Source of the DNA: CBDHGY01 sp965263325 | Lineage (GTDB): Bacteria > Pseudomonadota > Alphaproteobacteria > Caulobacterales > Hyphomonadaceae | Direction of reading: 5' to 3' | NCBI GenBank assembly: GCA_965263325.1 | Contig: CBDHGY010000002.1 | Span: forward strand, 620,001-684,000 | Length of the DNA: 64,000 bases | Part shown: one piece after another, positions 7,755-16,576 of the stretch | Layout of the letters: each line of letters starts with the position of its first letter | Position numbering within the stretch: the first letter of the stretch is position 1 | Made by a program: the position numbers and the translations under genes | Notes under the pieces: model-generated | What the model was told of the DNA's origin: nothing | The model's input: the letters and a program-made list of their open reading frames with translations, nothing else | Databases searched by the model: none

Positions 7755-9266
7755 CTATTTTCTGGACGCTTTAGGAACGTCAGCAATCAATACTTTATCT
7801 TCAAGATTTTCACCCGCGAGGAACATAATAATATCGGGAACGATATCGGGATGATCAAAGAAAAGATTATGGCCGCCGTTTTCAACCGTGATGACGGTTC
7901 GCTCGGTCAGCCCTGCGGTCGCCTCCAGTGCAGCTTCGGGATAGGTTCTGGCATCAAGCGTGCCTGAAAGCACAAGCGTTGGAACATCGCTTGACGGCGT
8001 TTCGCGAAATTCGTCAGGCAAACGAAAACTCCCGGACTCATTGGCGAGATGTGGCATCGGGAAGTTCGGAGCATCTCCAAGAAGAGCTACTGGCGACTGT
8101 CCGGACACTAGGGCATTCCGTTCCGGAGAAATCCCTGACGCCAGATCCATGATGGTCGGCATCGCTCGCAGCTCAATCTGGTCTGGCATTAGAAAACCGA
8201 AACGGGACATCAATGAGTAGTCGGGGGTTTCAGCGGCCATAGCGAGTATCCCGTTCGCCACGTCCGTTGCACGATCCGGATCGGACAAAGCGAAGGAGAT
8301 AGCGCGCTGCACCGCAAATGCTCCAAGCGTACGTTTTACGGGCGGCTGGTTTCGCGCGACAAAAACATCAATAACAGGGCGATCGCGCTCTATCCGTTCA
8401 AGACCGATGCGAAGAGCCTCAGCAAGGTCAGGATACGGTGGGAAGTCCTGATCGGCGGCACCTTGGTTCAGCGCAGACTGTAGTCGTTCAAAATAGGCAT
8501 CAGTCCGTGCCGGGAGTTTTACAGTCTGATCAAGCCCTTCAACACTGACGAGCACCACGCGATCGATGATTTCTGGATGTTCATCCATCGTGGCGAGCCC
8601 AAGATGTGTGCCATAGCTTATGCCGAGCAAGCTCAGCGGGGTATCAAGCGCTTTGGATATCGCAGCGAGATCATGAGTGCTCTCCAAGGTCGTATATCCG
8701 CTCAAGTCAACGCCCTCTTCCTGCCAGAAATCCCGACATTCTCGAAATGCCATCTGATGCTTGGCAATGAAGGTGTCGCGGTCTGACACATCCGCTTCGG
8801 ACCAGCCAATCGAGCTAATGCAATCGGGCGGCGCATCGGATAGGCCGGTTCCACGTTGGTCGAGCAAGATAACATCCCGGTTTTGCCGTAAGGCATCAAA
8901 GAGCGGCCAGCGCCGACTTTGCGCAGCGCCCGTTGCAGAGCCCCCGGGCCCGCCCGCCAGATAAACCACCGGAGGAAGTGCAGAAGGCTGCATTGCCTCC
9001 AGAACGACAAAACGCAATGCGATCAAGCGGCTGTCTTTGTTGGCGCGATTCTCGGGCACCATGATCGTGTATTCTTTTCCCTCAATTGCACCGACGCCAC
9101 GAACGTCCAGCTGCGAAGAGGTGACTTCATACTCAGGACCATCGCTGGATTCAGCCGGGCTAACGGTACATCCAGCGACACTTAGCGTAACCGCCAACAC
9201 GGATAAAATTTTCGCATAAGAAAAGCTCGTACGCTGATCGCTTTTTTTGGCAATTAAGTTATTCAT
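7755..9266 (-). CDS. Lipoprotein alpha/beta hydrolase (prolyl aminopeptidase/TAP-like)
   Basis: A 503-residue protein with a hydrophobic N-terminal signal ending in LSVAGC, a lipobox with Cys33, so it should be anchored in the cell envelope. The hydrolase core shows the oxyanion motif GGPGGSATG (about 105-113), DQRGTGLSD (136-144), the nucleophile elbow GISYG with Ser217, and late SGTLDARTYPE and ENGGHNLFF segments that supply the Asp and His. This matches the AB-hydrolase family with a C-terminal TAP-like domain, whose members cleave N-terminal proline or ester bonds. It stands alone between the AraC operon and a long non-coding stretch. Substrate unknown. Confidence 0.85.
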   Translation of the reverse strand: MNNLIAKKSDQRTSFSYAKILSVLAVTLSVAGCTVSPAESSDGPEYEVTSSQLDVRGVGAIEGKEYTIMVPENRANKDSRLIALRFVVLEAMQPSALPPVVYLAGGPGGSATGAAQSRRWPLFDALRQNRDVILLDQRGTGLSDAPPDCISSIGWSEADVSDRDTFIAKHQMAFRECRDFWQEEGVDLSGYTTLESTHDLAAISKALDTPLSLLGISYGTHLGLATMDEHPEIIDRVVLVSVEGLDQTVKLPARTDAYFERLQSALNQGAADQDFPPYPDLAEALRIGLERIERDRPVIDVFVARNQPPVKRTLGAFAVQRAISFALSDPDRATDVANGILAMAAETPDYSLMSRFGFLMPDQIELRAMPTIMDLASGISPERNALVSGQSPVALLGDAPNFPMPHLANESGSFRLPDEFRETPSSDVPTLVLSGTLDARTYPEAALEATAGLTERTVITVENGGHNLFFDHPDIVPDIIMFLAGENLEDKVLIADVPKASRK

Positions 9267-9760
9267 GGAAATCTCCGGGCATTTGAAACTCCATTCATAG
9301 CTAACCTATGAACCGTAGAGGCTCTTGCCCGAAGACGCCAAAGTTTTGGCCCTAGGCGTCATAACCCGCCGCTTTTTAAGGACGAGAAGGTCCAAGCACA
9401 GTTGATCATCAAGACATCAGCCCCCAACAATGCTCGCCAGTCGAATTCTTTGTGGTGTCCTTTTTCCGCTAATATTTGTCATCTGCATTGTCACAGTTTA
9501 AAATCTTAATGATGAAAAGTCTGCCAGCCGGTTGAAAAACAAAACTAAAATTGCAGATGGCATATTGGCTTGGAAAGCTGAATCTTGGTCGGTTGAGCTT
9601 TTCCAAATTGAGATCGCAGAGCGAATAAAAAATATGATCGCACAATATATTTTGCTGCACAAACTGCTACACAATTTGCTTCACACTGAATTTTTATAAG
9701 CAATAAAACAATGCACTAGAAATGTTTTTGCGGACTCCTCCTCCACCAGTTGGCCTGTGA
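9267..9760. other. 494-base stretch with no convincing gene
   Basis: The stretch separates the alpha/beta hydrolase start from the LysR stop. It is richer in A and T than its surroundings, especially 9460-9720. I see no reading frame with a ribosome site and protein-like composition, and no repeat. It may hold the hydrolase promoter and the LysR transcript end. Confidence 0.5.
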
Positions 9761-10666
9761 CTAGTATTTTTCCCAATACGGCGTTTTGGCATAACGATCG
9801 ACAAGGAAGTCTACGAATGTCCTCACGCGTTTTGATAAGTGGCGCGTGGGAGGGTAAACAGCGTAAAGGGCCATGCCTCCCCATTCGCAATCGGGAAGAA
9901 GCTCAACCAATGAGCCGTTTCTCAGTTCATTATGAAGAATGAAGCATGGCTCAATAAGGACACCCAAGTTTCGCAGCGCTGCATCCCGCAAAAATTCACC
10001 GTTCGACGCGGAGATATGAGCGTTCATTTTTAGTGTTCCGCGTCGTCCTTCTTGAGTTTGGTAGGCCCATGTATCCTGGCGTCTGTTCGTGTATCGAAGT
10101 TCTGGATATTTTTCCAATTCCTCAGGTGTTTTTGGAAGTCCATACTCAGTGATAAAGGCAGGACTTGCGCAAGCCACTGTTTTAATTGGTGCGAGCTTTC
10201 TGGCCACTAAACCCGAATCTTCCAGATTTCCAATCCGAACGGCAAGGTCGCGGCCCTCTGCCACCAGATCAACTTTGCGGTCATTAAAGTCGATGTCGAA
10301 ATCTATGCCTGGATGGATCTGCGCAAAATCGAGTATGGCGGGTCCCAAATGTGCGACGCCAAAGGACACAGGTGCGGCTATTCTAATGAGGCCGGAGAGC
10401 TCACCAGTGGCCGCGCTTAAGTCGCCCTCCATTTCTTTCCAGTCTGCCAGGAGTGACAATGCACGCTCATAAAGAGCTTTTCCACTGTCAGTTAATGTAA
10501 TCCTGCGCGTGGTCCGCGTCATGAGCTGCACGCCAAGGCGGGATTCCAACTCTTTTAGCCGGCGGCTCACCGCCGATTTCGCGATACTGAGTTGTTCTGC
10601 AGCTGCAGATAATGACCCAGCCTCAACGACCCGCACAAATGTTTCAAACTGCTCAAATCTACTCAT
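9761..10666 (-). CDS. LysR-family transcriptional regulator
   Basis: The start is set at 10666 (MSRFEQFETFVRVVEAGSLS), where the LysR helix-turn-helix normally begins; a longer in-frame version adds 31 residues that do not fit the family. The result is 301 residues. The helix-turn-helix carries SIAKSAVSRRLKELESRLGV and LMTRTTRRITLTDSG, typical of the AaeR/DsdC-like LysR branch. The gene is divergent from the azoreductase-pirin pair and is their likely regulator. LysR proteins next to azoR and pirin genes often respond to quinones or other electrophiles; that is an inference here. Confidence 0.9.
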   Translation of the reverse strand: MSRFEQFETFVRVVEAGSLSAAAEQLSIAKSAVSRRLKELESRLGVQLMTRTTRRITLTDSGKALYERALSLLADWKEMEGDLSAATGELSGLIRIAAPVSFGVAHLGPAILDFAQIHPGIDFDIDFNDRKVDLVAEGRDLAVRIGNLEDSGLVARKLAPIKTVACASPAFITEYGLPKTPEELEKYPELRYTNRRQDTWAYQTQEGRRGTLKMNAHISASNGEFLRDAALRNLGVLIEPCFILHNELRNGSLVELLPDCEWGGMALYAVYPPTRHLSKRVRTFVDFLVDRYAKTPYWEKY

Positions 10667-10687
10667 TTGTTCTTCATACAAGAACAA
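10667..10687. promoter_or_regulatory. Perfect 8-base inverted repeat at the LysR start codon
   Basis: TTGTTCTT (10667-10674) and AAGAACAA (10680-10687) form a perfect dyad with a 5-base spacer, directly upstream of the LysR ATG at 10666 and about 77 bases from the azoreductase start. The T-N11-A type symmetry suits a LysR binding site. Its position over the LysR ribosome-binding region suggests autorepression, or a hairpin in the leader that limits translation. Confidence 0.5.
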
Positions 10688-10764
10688 TGTTTTCGGAAAC
10701 AGCCCCCTAATCCAATCAATGCAAAAACCTATGTTCTGGGCATCAAGAAATAGGAGCATTTGAT

Positions 10765-11364
10765 ATGAATGATCTGAACACTATCCTTCGCATTGAAGCC
10801 AGCGCGCGAGACGCCGATTCAGTGTCACGGCAACTAACATCAAAAATTATCGATCAACTAGGTGGTCTCTGCGCTATTCGTATGATCAACCGTGATGTCT
10901 CGAAGGGAATTCCCTTTGTAGATGCGGCGTGGGTTGGAGCAAATTTCACACCGCCCGAACAAAGAACGCCAACCCAAACATCGGCGCTATCGACGTCAGA
11001 TCGTCTCATTGATGAACTGACACAAGCCGACACGATTGTACTTGGTGTTCCGGTATACAACTTCGGAATTCCTGCGAGTTTGAAAGCTTGGATTGATCAA
11101 ATTACTCGTGCTGGAGTGACATTCCAGTACACCGAAAATGGACCAGTAGGCCTATTAAGTGGCAAACGCGCAATCATCGTTATTGCATCCGGCGGAACAC
11201 TTGTTGGGAGTACGCACGATTTTGCAAGCCCGTATCTAAAACATATTTTCGGCTTCATTGGTATCACTGACGTTACAATCATCGCTGCTGACTCTCTGAT
11301 GCAAAACCGACCGTCGAAAATCACAGAGGCTGAAACGAAGATCGCACAGCTTCAGAGCGCCTAA
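10765..11364 (+). CDS. azoR: FMN-dependent NADH-azoreductase
   Basis: A 199-residue flavodoxin-like quinone/azo reductase. Family features are the N-terminal phosphate loop region (RIEASARDADSVSRQL), the PVYNFGIPASLKAWIDQI motif (about 98-115) and the late FMN-binding SGGT. The start at 10765 has AGGAG at the right distance. These enzymes reduce quinones and azo bonds with NADH through FMN in the cytoplasm and are often induced by electrophiles. The gene is 22 bases upstream of the pirin gene, so the two form a transcript divergent from the LysR gene. Confidence 0.9.
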   Translation: MNDLNTILRIEASARDADSVSRQLTSKIIDQLGGLCAIRMINRDVSKGIPFVDAAWVGANFTPPEQRTPTQTSALSTSDRLIDELTQADTIVLGVPVYNFGIPASLKAWIDQITRAGVTFQYTENGPVGLLSGKRAIIVIASGGTLVGSTHDFASPYLKHIFGFIGITDVTIIAADSLMQNRPSKITEAETKIAQLQSA

Positions 11365-11386
11365 TTAAAACATTTGGAGAAGAACC

Positions 11387-12133
11387 ATGCATTCAGAAAA
11401 CGCAGCGCCGCTTGCTGGCGGACTAAAACTACGCCCCGCCTCCGAGCGCGGACATGCTGATCATGGGTGGCTTAAGTCTGCCCATAGTTTCAGCTTTGCC
11501 AACTACTATGATCCTGATCACACTCAGTTTGAAAGCCTGCGCGTAATCAATGACGATCAAGTTGCAGCTGGAGCTGGATTTCCGACCCATCCACACAAGG
11601 ACGCCGAGATTTTCTCATATGTTCTCAAAGGCGCGCTGGAGCATAAAGACAGCATGGGGAATGGATCCGTTGTAGAGGCCGGCGGCGTCCAATATATGAG
11701 CGCCGGCTCGGGCGTTCGGCATTCAGAGTTCAATCCATCATCCGAACAGGACGTGAAATTCCTTCAGATTTGGCTGCTACCCAATGCTTTAGGTGGATCA
11801 CCTCGTTACGATACGCTGGATATTGAGCCGTCTGACAAAGATGGCAAATTGAAACTGTTTCTGTCGAAAGACGGACGAGATGGCTCGATGCTTATTAAGT
11901 CAGATGCCGATATCTACTCAGCCACATTGAATGGAGACCAACGCATCTCGACCGAGCTTCCAAAAGGCAACAAAGCGTGGGTGCAGGTTGCTCGAGGAAC
12001 TCTTACAGTAAACGGCCAACGCCTCGCAGTCGGCGATGGACTAGCCATCACGGAATCTGGACGGATCGAATTTTCAGACGGTGACGGCGCTGAGTTCCTA
12101 TATTTCGATCTCGAACCTTACAGTCATAACTAA
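11387..12133 (+). CDS. Pirin family bicupin protein
   Basis: A 248-residue protein of the bacterial pirin group (YhhW-like). Metal-site motifs are visible: HPHKDAEIFSYVLKGALEH (about 64-82) supplies two His and a Glu, and AGSGVRHSEFNPS (about 104-116) the third His. YhhW-type pirins can cleave quercetin. In operons with azoreductase and LysR they are commonly linked to quinone or redox stress, which is inference here. Shine-Dalgarno GGAGAA precedes the ATG. It is complete, unlike the pirin fragment at 1-241. Confidence 0.9.
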   Translation: MHSENAAPLAGGLKLRPASERGHADHGWLKSAHSFSFANYYDPDHTQFESLRVINDDQVAAGAGFPTHPHKDAEIFSYVLKGALEHKDSMGNGSVVEAGGVQYMSAGSGVRHSEFNPSSEQDVKFLQIWLLPNALGGSPRYDTLDIEPSDKDGKLKLFLSKDGRDGSMLIKSDADIYSATLNGDQRISTELPKGNKAWVQVARGTLTVNGQRLAVGDGLAITESGRIEFSDGDGAEFLYFDLEPYSHN

Positions 12134-12142
12134 TCCGGAGAT

Positions 12143-12169
12143 GGCTCGCCTAAATATAATAGGTGAGCC
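12143..12169 (+). terminator. Hairpin after the pirin gene
   Basis: GGCTCGCCTA (12143-12152) pairs with TAGGTGAGCC (12160-12169) with one G-T pair and a 7-base loop, ten bases after the pirin stop, followed by AATTTCC. The T run is poor, but position and stem fit the end of the azoR-pirin transcript; it may also stop leftward transcription coming out of ccoS. Confidence 0.55.
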
Positions 12170-12214
12170 AATTTCCATTATTTCACTTCATACTCATAAT
12201 GGCGCATGGATTGA

Positions 12215-12364
12215 TCAAGCTGGACGATCATCATCGTCTAGAACACGATAAGCAGGACCTTCCATATCTTCGTACTGCCCCGACTGGACCGACCAAACAA
12301 ACCCTGCGAGACCAAGCAAGCCGAGACACAGAGCGATTGGGATCAAATATACGATAATGGACAC
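12215..12364 (-). CDS. ccoS: cbb3 oxidase assembly protein CcoS
   Basis: A 49-residue protein read from a GTG at 12364, preceded by GGAGGAG. One membrane helix (about residues 3-21) is followed by WSVQSGQYEDMEGPAYRVL, the CcoS hallmark (W-x3-SGQ-x-DD/ED-LEGPA). CcoS is needed for heme and copper insertion into CcoN during cbb3 oxidase maturation. The GTG shares a base with the TAG stop of ccoI (TAGTG), so it is translationally coupled and is the last gene of the cco operon. Confidence 0.9.
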   Translation of the reverse strand: MSIIVYLIPIALCLGLLGLAGFVWSVQSGQYEDMEGPAYRVLDDDDRPA

Positions 12365-14601
12365 TACAAGTCTCCTCCCTGTAATCGAAGGGCATTTAAC
12401 GTCACGAGTATGGAAGAAAGCGACATCGCCACAGCAGCAATGAGCGGCGTCACATAACCGGCAATGGCGATCGGAACAGCAATACAATTATATCCAGCGG
12501 CGAAAGCAAAGTTTTCTCGCATGATTCGCCGCGTGCGGCGCGCGACCGTGATAATGGCTGGAATGTTCGTAAGACCGCCGCAATATACAGCATCGCTCGC
12601 CGACTGAGAAATATCCATAGCACTGCCAGGAGCAAGCGAGGCGTGAGCAAGTGCCAGCGCCCCGGCATCGTTCAATCCGTCACCTATCATCAAAGTCTTT
12701 ACGCCAGTGGACCGAAGTTGGGCGAGGCGATCGACTTTTGATGTCGGCGTACATTCTGCCGACCAGTCTTCAATGTCTAAGGTATCGGCAATTTTTTGGA
12801 CCGACGCTGATTGATCTCCTGAGATAACTTCAACAGTGAGTCCAAGTGTTTTTAACTCATTGATTGATTGTTTAGCCGTAGCAAGTGGTGTGTCTTCAAA
12901 CAAAAACCCAACTGTCTGCCCCACGCCTTTCCTTAAATATATAGCTGGGCCGCGGACTGCGGGAAGTTGGCAGTCGCTGACCCAACTGGCCGCTCCCAAT
13001 CGCCACATCTCATCTTCCACAACCGCCTCAAGCCCCCGTCCAGGAACCTCAACAATATCAGTTAACACTCGGCCATTGCCGGCTTCATTGACAATGGCTT
13101 TGGATAATGGATGACGGCTTGCGCGCGCAAGTACGGCGGCAACATCGATAAAGACCCTTGCCTCTAAGGTGTCGGGTCTTATTGGAGTGCCATTTATAAC
13201 AACACTGACGAGCTTTGGCACTCCAAGTGTGAGCGTGCCCGTCTTATCAAACGTTATGTGGTCAACTTCTGCAATGCGCTCAAGTGCGTCCCCAGATCGA
13301 AGATAAATGCCATTCTTAAACAGGCGGCTAGCAGCCACAATCTGCGCAGCGGGCGCGGCAAGCGCCAGTGCACAGGGACACGTAATTATGAGCGTCGCAA
13401 CGGCTATCATCAATGCTTCAGAGATACTCGCCCCGAAAACTAACCAGGCTATCGCTGCAAAAGCAGCTGCCGAATGCACAAAGGGGATATAGAATGCAAC
13501 AGCCCTATCTGCGAGCTTTCGATAGGATGAACGGCGCTGCTCTCCAGCTTCCAACATGTCAGAAATTGTTGCCAGTATCGAGTTGTCAGCCTCGTTGATC
13601 GCTTTTCCTTGTATCGATGCCGTTAAGTTGATCGCACCTGCAGGAAGTATCATTCCTGGCCCATAGTGCTTCGGTAAACTTTCACCAGACAACAAACTTT
13701 CGTCAATATCACTATTGCCTTGAGTTATCCTCATATCCACCACCGCGCGTTCGCCCGGCGCAAGAAAAACATAGTCCCCAACGACGACTTTATCGGCCGC
13801 TATCTTCTTTACCGAGCCGTCCGCGCCAACAACGCATACCGGCCTGTTACGCATTGCGGCTAGAGCATTGGCGGCCGAATATGCTTGTCGCCTCAATCGC
13901 GCTTCGAGAAATCGACCGATCAGCAGAAAGAACAGCAGCATAACGGCTGCATCAAAGTAGGCATGCTCTCCACCTCGAATGGTTTCAGAAACACTGACGC
14001 CAAAGGCCAAACAAAGCGCGAGTGAGATCGGCACGTCCATATTTGCGTGACCGCGTCGCAGGACGGCCCATGCTGATTGAAAAAAGTGTCGTCCAGAGAA
14101 AACGAGCACAGGGAGCGCTATCGCCCCAGACACTGCATGCAGTGCGCGCCGGGTCGCTTCGCCCATTTCACCATGCCCCGCCCAAATGGATACGGACAGC
14201 AACATAATATTTGCCGCAGCAAAACCAGCAACCCCCATCGCAATAAGGAGCGACTTCTCTTCATTGGGTTTACGAGCATCCGCGTGCTCTGCGATATCTG
14301 GATAAACATCGAAACCCAAACTGAGAATAGCTCCGACGATCTCATTCGCAGGAAGCGCCCCATCCCACCGAACGCGCATTTGGCCATTGGACAGATTTAA
14401 TCTGGCAACTGCTACACCAGTTAAGGCGAGGACAGCATTTTCAATCTTTGAAAGACAGCCGCCGCACTTTGCGCCTTGAATTCTGAGCTTTAGCAAATTT
14501 TGGCCAGCATGCCTTGTAACGTACGCTCCATATTCCAAGTCGGTACGCTCACAATGCCGGCCTTGCTCAAAGGTGCTGCGGATGACGCCCACCGAACTCA
14601 C
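12364..14601 (-). CDS. ccoI: Copper-translocating P-type ATPase CcoI/FixI
   Basis: A 745-residue P1B-type ATPase that supplies copper for the CcoN active site. Residues 1-120 contain a metal-binding domain with CGGC (Cys46, Cys49). Eight membrane helices surround the CPC metal motif (in TCPCALALAAP), the phosphorylation motif DKTGTLTLG, the SRHPLSKAI nucleotide motif and GDGLNDAGALA. Two features suit the FixI/CcoI branch rather than CopA: its size and its place after ccoGH. The start is GTG at 14601, overlapping the ccoH stop by four bases (GTGA). In FixI mutants cbb3 oxidase is not assembled. Confidence 0.93.
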   Translation of the reverse strand: MSSVGVIRSTFEQGRHCERTDLEYGAYVTRHAGQNLLKLRIQGAKCGGCLSKIENAVLALTGVAVARLNLSNGQMRVRWDGALPANEIVGAILSLGFDVYPDIAEHADARKPNEEKSLLIAMGVAGFAAANIMLLSVSIWAGHGEMGEATRRALHAVSGAIALPVLVFSGRHFFQSAWAVLRRGHANMDVPISLALCLAFGVSVSETIRGGEHAYFDAAVMLLFFLLIGRFLEARLRRQAYSAANALAAMRNRPVCVVGADGSVKKIAADKVVVGDYVFLAPGERAVVDMRITQGNSDIDESLLSGESLPKHYGPGMILPAGAINLTASIQGKAINEADNSILATISDMLEAGEQRRSSYRKLADRAVAFYIPFVHSAAAFAAIAWLVFGASISEALMIAVATLIITCPCALALAAPAAQIVAASRLFKNGIYLRSGDALERIAEVDHITFDKTGTLTLGVPKLVSVVINGTPIRPDTLEARVFIDVAAVLARASRHPLSKAIVNEAGNGRVLTDIVEVPGRGLEAVVEDEMWRLGAASWVSDCQLPAVRGPAIYLRKGVGQTVGFLFEDTPLATAKQSINELKTLGLTVEVISGDQSASVQKIADTLDIEDWSAECTPTSKVDRLAQLRSTGVKTLMIGDGLNDAGALALAHASLAPGSAMDISQSASDAVYCGGLTNIPAIITVARRTRRIMRENFAFAAGYNCIAVPIAIAGYVTPLIAAVAMSLSSILVTLNALRLQGGDL

Positions 14602-15107
14602 GGCGAAACGGAAATTTCTTTGTGGGCCTGGAAGAGGATCTCTCCCCCATCATGTGAGCGCACATCAAACTGAACATGCCATTTTCCAGCGCTTAACCCA
14701 GAAACATCGGCAGAATATTGACCCGATGCAGAACGGATCAATGGAATTCTCTGATCTAACGAGGTGTCTGCAGCGTGTCTTATTTGGGCCTCTACTGTGT
14801 GCCCATATAAGACACGTCCATCGCGGTTCCGGATCTCAAAAACTATGGAATGATCTCGAATTCCAGCAGATGCGTGCCACCCGAGATCGCGCTGAACTCG
14901 GCGAGCCTGAAGCGTTTGGTTATAGTCTAAGCCCTGCACGTAAGACTTTTTTACATCCTCGCCAGGAAAGCTTGTGATGGCATGATACAAAAAAATGCCA
15001 TTAACAATAAACATCACTCCAAAGAAGGCGAGAAAAGCTATCAATACATGCCAACCGCGAAGGCCGTGTTCGCCTGTTTCAGAGGGACGTGCAGTTACGA
15101 TTCGCAT
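14598..15107 (-). CDS. ccoH: cbb3 assembly protein CcoH/FixH
   Basis: The start at 15107 (MRIVTARPSETGEHG) gives 169 residues; the longer open frame upstream is out of character and overlaps ccoG. One N-terminal membrane helix (about 20-42) follows GLRGWHVL, then SYVQGLDYNQTL, a conserved FixH segment, and a periplasmic beta domain. FixH works with FixI and FixG in cbb3 assembly. It begins one base after the ccoG stop and overlaps ccoI. Confidence 0.9.
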   Translation of the reverse strand: MRIVTARPSETGEHGLRGWHVLIAFLAFFGVMFIVNGIFLYHAITSFPGEDVKKSYVQGLDYNQTLQARRVQRDLGWHASAGIRDHSIVFEIRNRDGRVLYGHTVEAQIRHAADTSLDQRIPLIRSASGQYSADVSGLSAGKWHVQFDVRSHDGGEILFQAHKEISVSP

Positions 15108-15108
15108 T

Positions 15109-16566
15109 TTAAGGTCCTCGAAATGCAGATTGATTATTGTCAGTTTCCCCAGTGACAGAGTCCGATATTGAAAACTGTATCTTTCTGTGGCTCTCTCCTT
15201 CCGGAGCAGAGACAACGATCCGGTAACGGTCGACACCGAACGGCTCAACGGGCAACAGGATTTCAGCATCGCCAATATGGTCTGTGCCAATAACTTTGAA
15301 TGACAATCCTTCAATCCCTGTGACGTTAAGAGCGATGGTTCTTTGATCAGAAGCCTTGTTAACGATCTTTACAGCGTAACCATTTTGAATGTCGCCGTTT
15401 GACAGTTTCACAAATGGAGGCGAGCGATCTTTCAGAACGTTGACCTCCAAAGTAGCACGTGTCGTGAGCCCCCACACCATCAACGCCCCAATTGCGGCGA
15501 TCAAACTGGCGTAAAGCAAGGTTCGGGCACGCACTAAACGATATTTCGGGGGAACATTTCCTGCGGCGCGCGCCAGGACGGCCACATCCGTATCATATCC
15601 GATCAACCCTCGTGGACGACCGATACGCGTCATCATTTGATCACAAGCGTCGATGCAGAGTGCGCAGTGTATACATTCCAATTGAGCGCCGTCGCGAATA
15701 TCAATCCCCACAGGGCATACTTGCACACACTGATCGCAATCAATGCAATCACCACGCTCATCCCAATTGTCGGATTTACGCTTAGGGCCTCGCGGCTCTC
15801 CCCTGTCAAAGCGATAAGTGACGTTGAGCGCATGCTCATCGGTCAACGCAGCCTGAATCCGCGGCCACGGACACATATAAGTACACACTTGCTCACGCAT
15901 CGTGCCTGCGAGAAAATATGTTGTCAGGGTCAGGATGCCAGCAAACCAATATGCCGATAGAGGCGCTTCTCCTGTAAACCAACCTTGCGCAACAGTGGGT
16001 GCGTCGTGCCAGTAAAGTATGAATGCGCCGCCAGTCCAGAAGGCTATGATCAGCCAGACAATATGTTTACCGCCTTTACGCCATAGCTTGTTCAATGACA
16101 TGGGTGCCTTATCAAGCCGCATCCGCGCTGCGCGATCACCTTCGAAAGCGCGCTCAACCCAGATATACAGATCGGTCCATACGGTTTGCGGACACGTATA
16201 TCCGCACCACACACGCCCAAACACTGCGGTGACCAGAAAGAGACCCAGTGCAGCAATAATTAACAATCCTGCCAAATAGTGAATGTCCTGCGGCCAAAGC
16301 TCGATAAAGAAAAAATAAAACTTCTCGCTTTCAAAGTCAGCGAGCACAGCTTGATTTGGGATACCTTCACCTCGGTCCCAGCGTATCCAGGGCAATACAT
16401 AGTACACTGCAAGAGTGACCGCCATAACGGCCCACTTAAGCGACCTAAATCGACCATGGGCCAGCTTGGGATAGATCTGCGTGCGTTTCGAGTACAAGTC
16501 CGAATGCTTAGGTGGAAGCGGAGCACCTGAGCCCGATCGCTCCATATTCAGAGAGATCTTGGACAT
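15109..16566 (-). CDS. ccoG: cbb3 accessory ferredoxin-type protein CcoG/FixG (RdxA)
   Basis: The start at 16566 (MSKISLNMERSG) has GGAGGGA in front; 485 residues. There are several membrane helices, the conserved WCGYTCPQTVWTDL segment, and two 4Fe-4S clusters of ferredoxin type: CIDCDQCVQVCPVG and CIHCALCIDACDQ. A C-terminal periplasmic Ig-like domain follows. CcoG has been reported to act as a cupric reductase for copper delivery to cbb3 oxidase. It sits between ccoP and ccoH, the standard order. Confidence 0.95.
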   Translation of the reverse strand: MSKISLNMERSGSGAPLPPKHSDLYSKRTQIYPKLAHGRFRSLKWAVMAVTLAVYYVLPWIRWDRGEGIPNQAVLADFESEKFYFFFIELWPQDIHYLAGLLIIAALGLFLVTAVFGRVWCGYTCPQTVWTDLYIWVERAFEGDRAARMRLDKAPMSLNKLWRKGGKHIVWLIIAFWTGGAFILYWHDAPTVAQGWFTGEAPLSAYWFAGILTLTTYFLAGTMREQVCTYMCPWPRIQAALTDEHALNVTYRFDRGEPRGPKRKSDNWDERGDCIDCDQCVQVCPVGIDIRDGAQLECIHCALCIDACDQMMTRIGRPRGLIGYDTDVAVLARAAGNVPPKYRLVRARTLLYASLIAAIGALMVWGLTTRATLEVNVLKDRSPPFVKLSNGDIQNGYAVKIVNKASDQRTIALNVTGIEGLSFKVIGTDHIGDAEILLPVEPFGVDRYRIVVSAPEGESHRKIQFSISDSVTGETDNNQSAFRGP

Positions 16567-16576
16567 ACCTTCCCTC

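Noticed and set aside
9469..9660. 63-codon minus-strand frame in the long gap
   Set aside because: A/T-rich, no ribosome site and no recognisable composition; taken as chance.
12163..12357. Small plus-strand frame over the end of the cco operon
   Set aside because: Overlaps ccoS antisense; ccoS is strongly supported by its family pattern.
15108..15314. 69-codon upstream extension of ccoH
   Set aside because: It lies inside ccoG in another frame; the ATG at 15107 gives a normal FixH N terminus.
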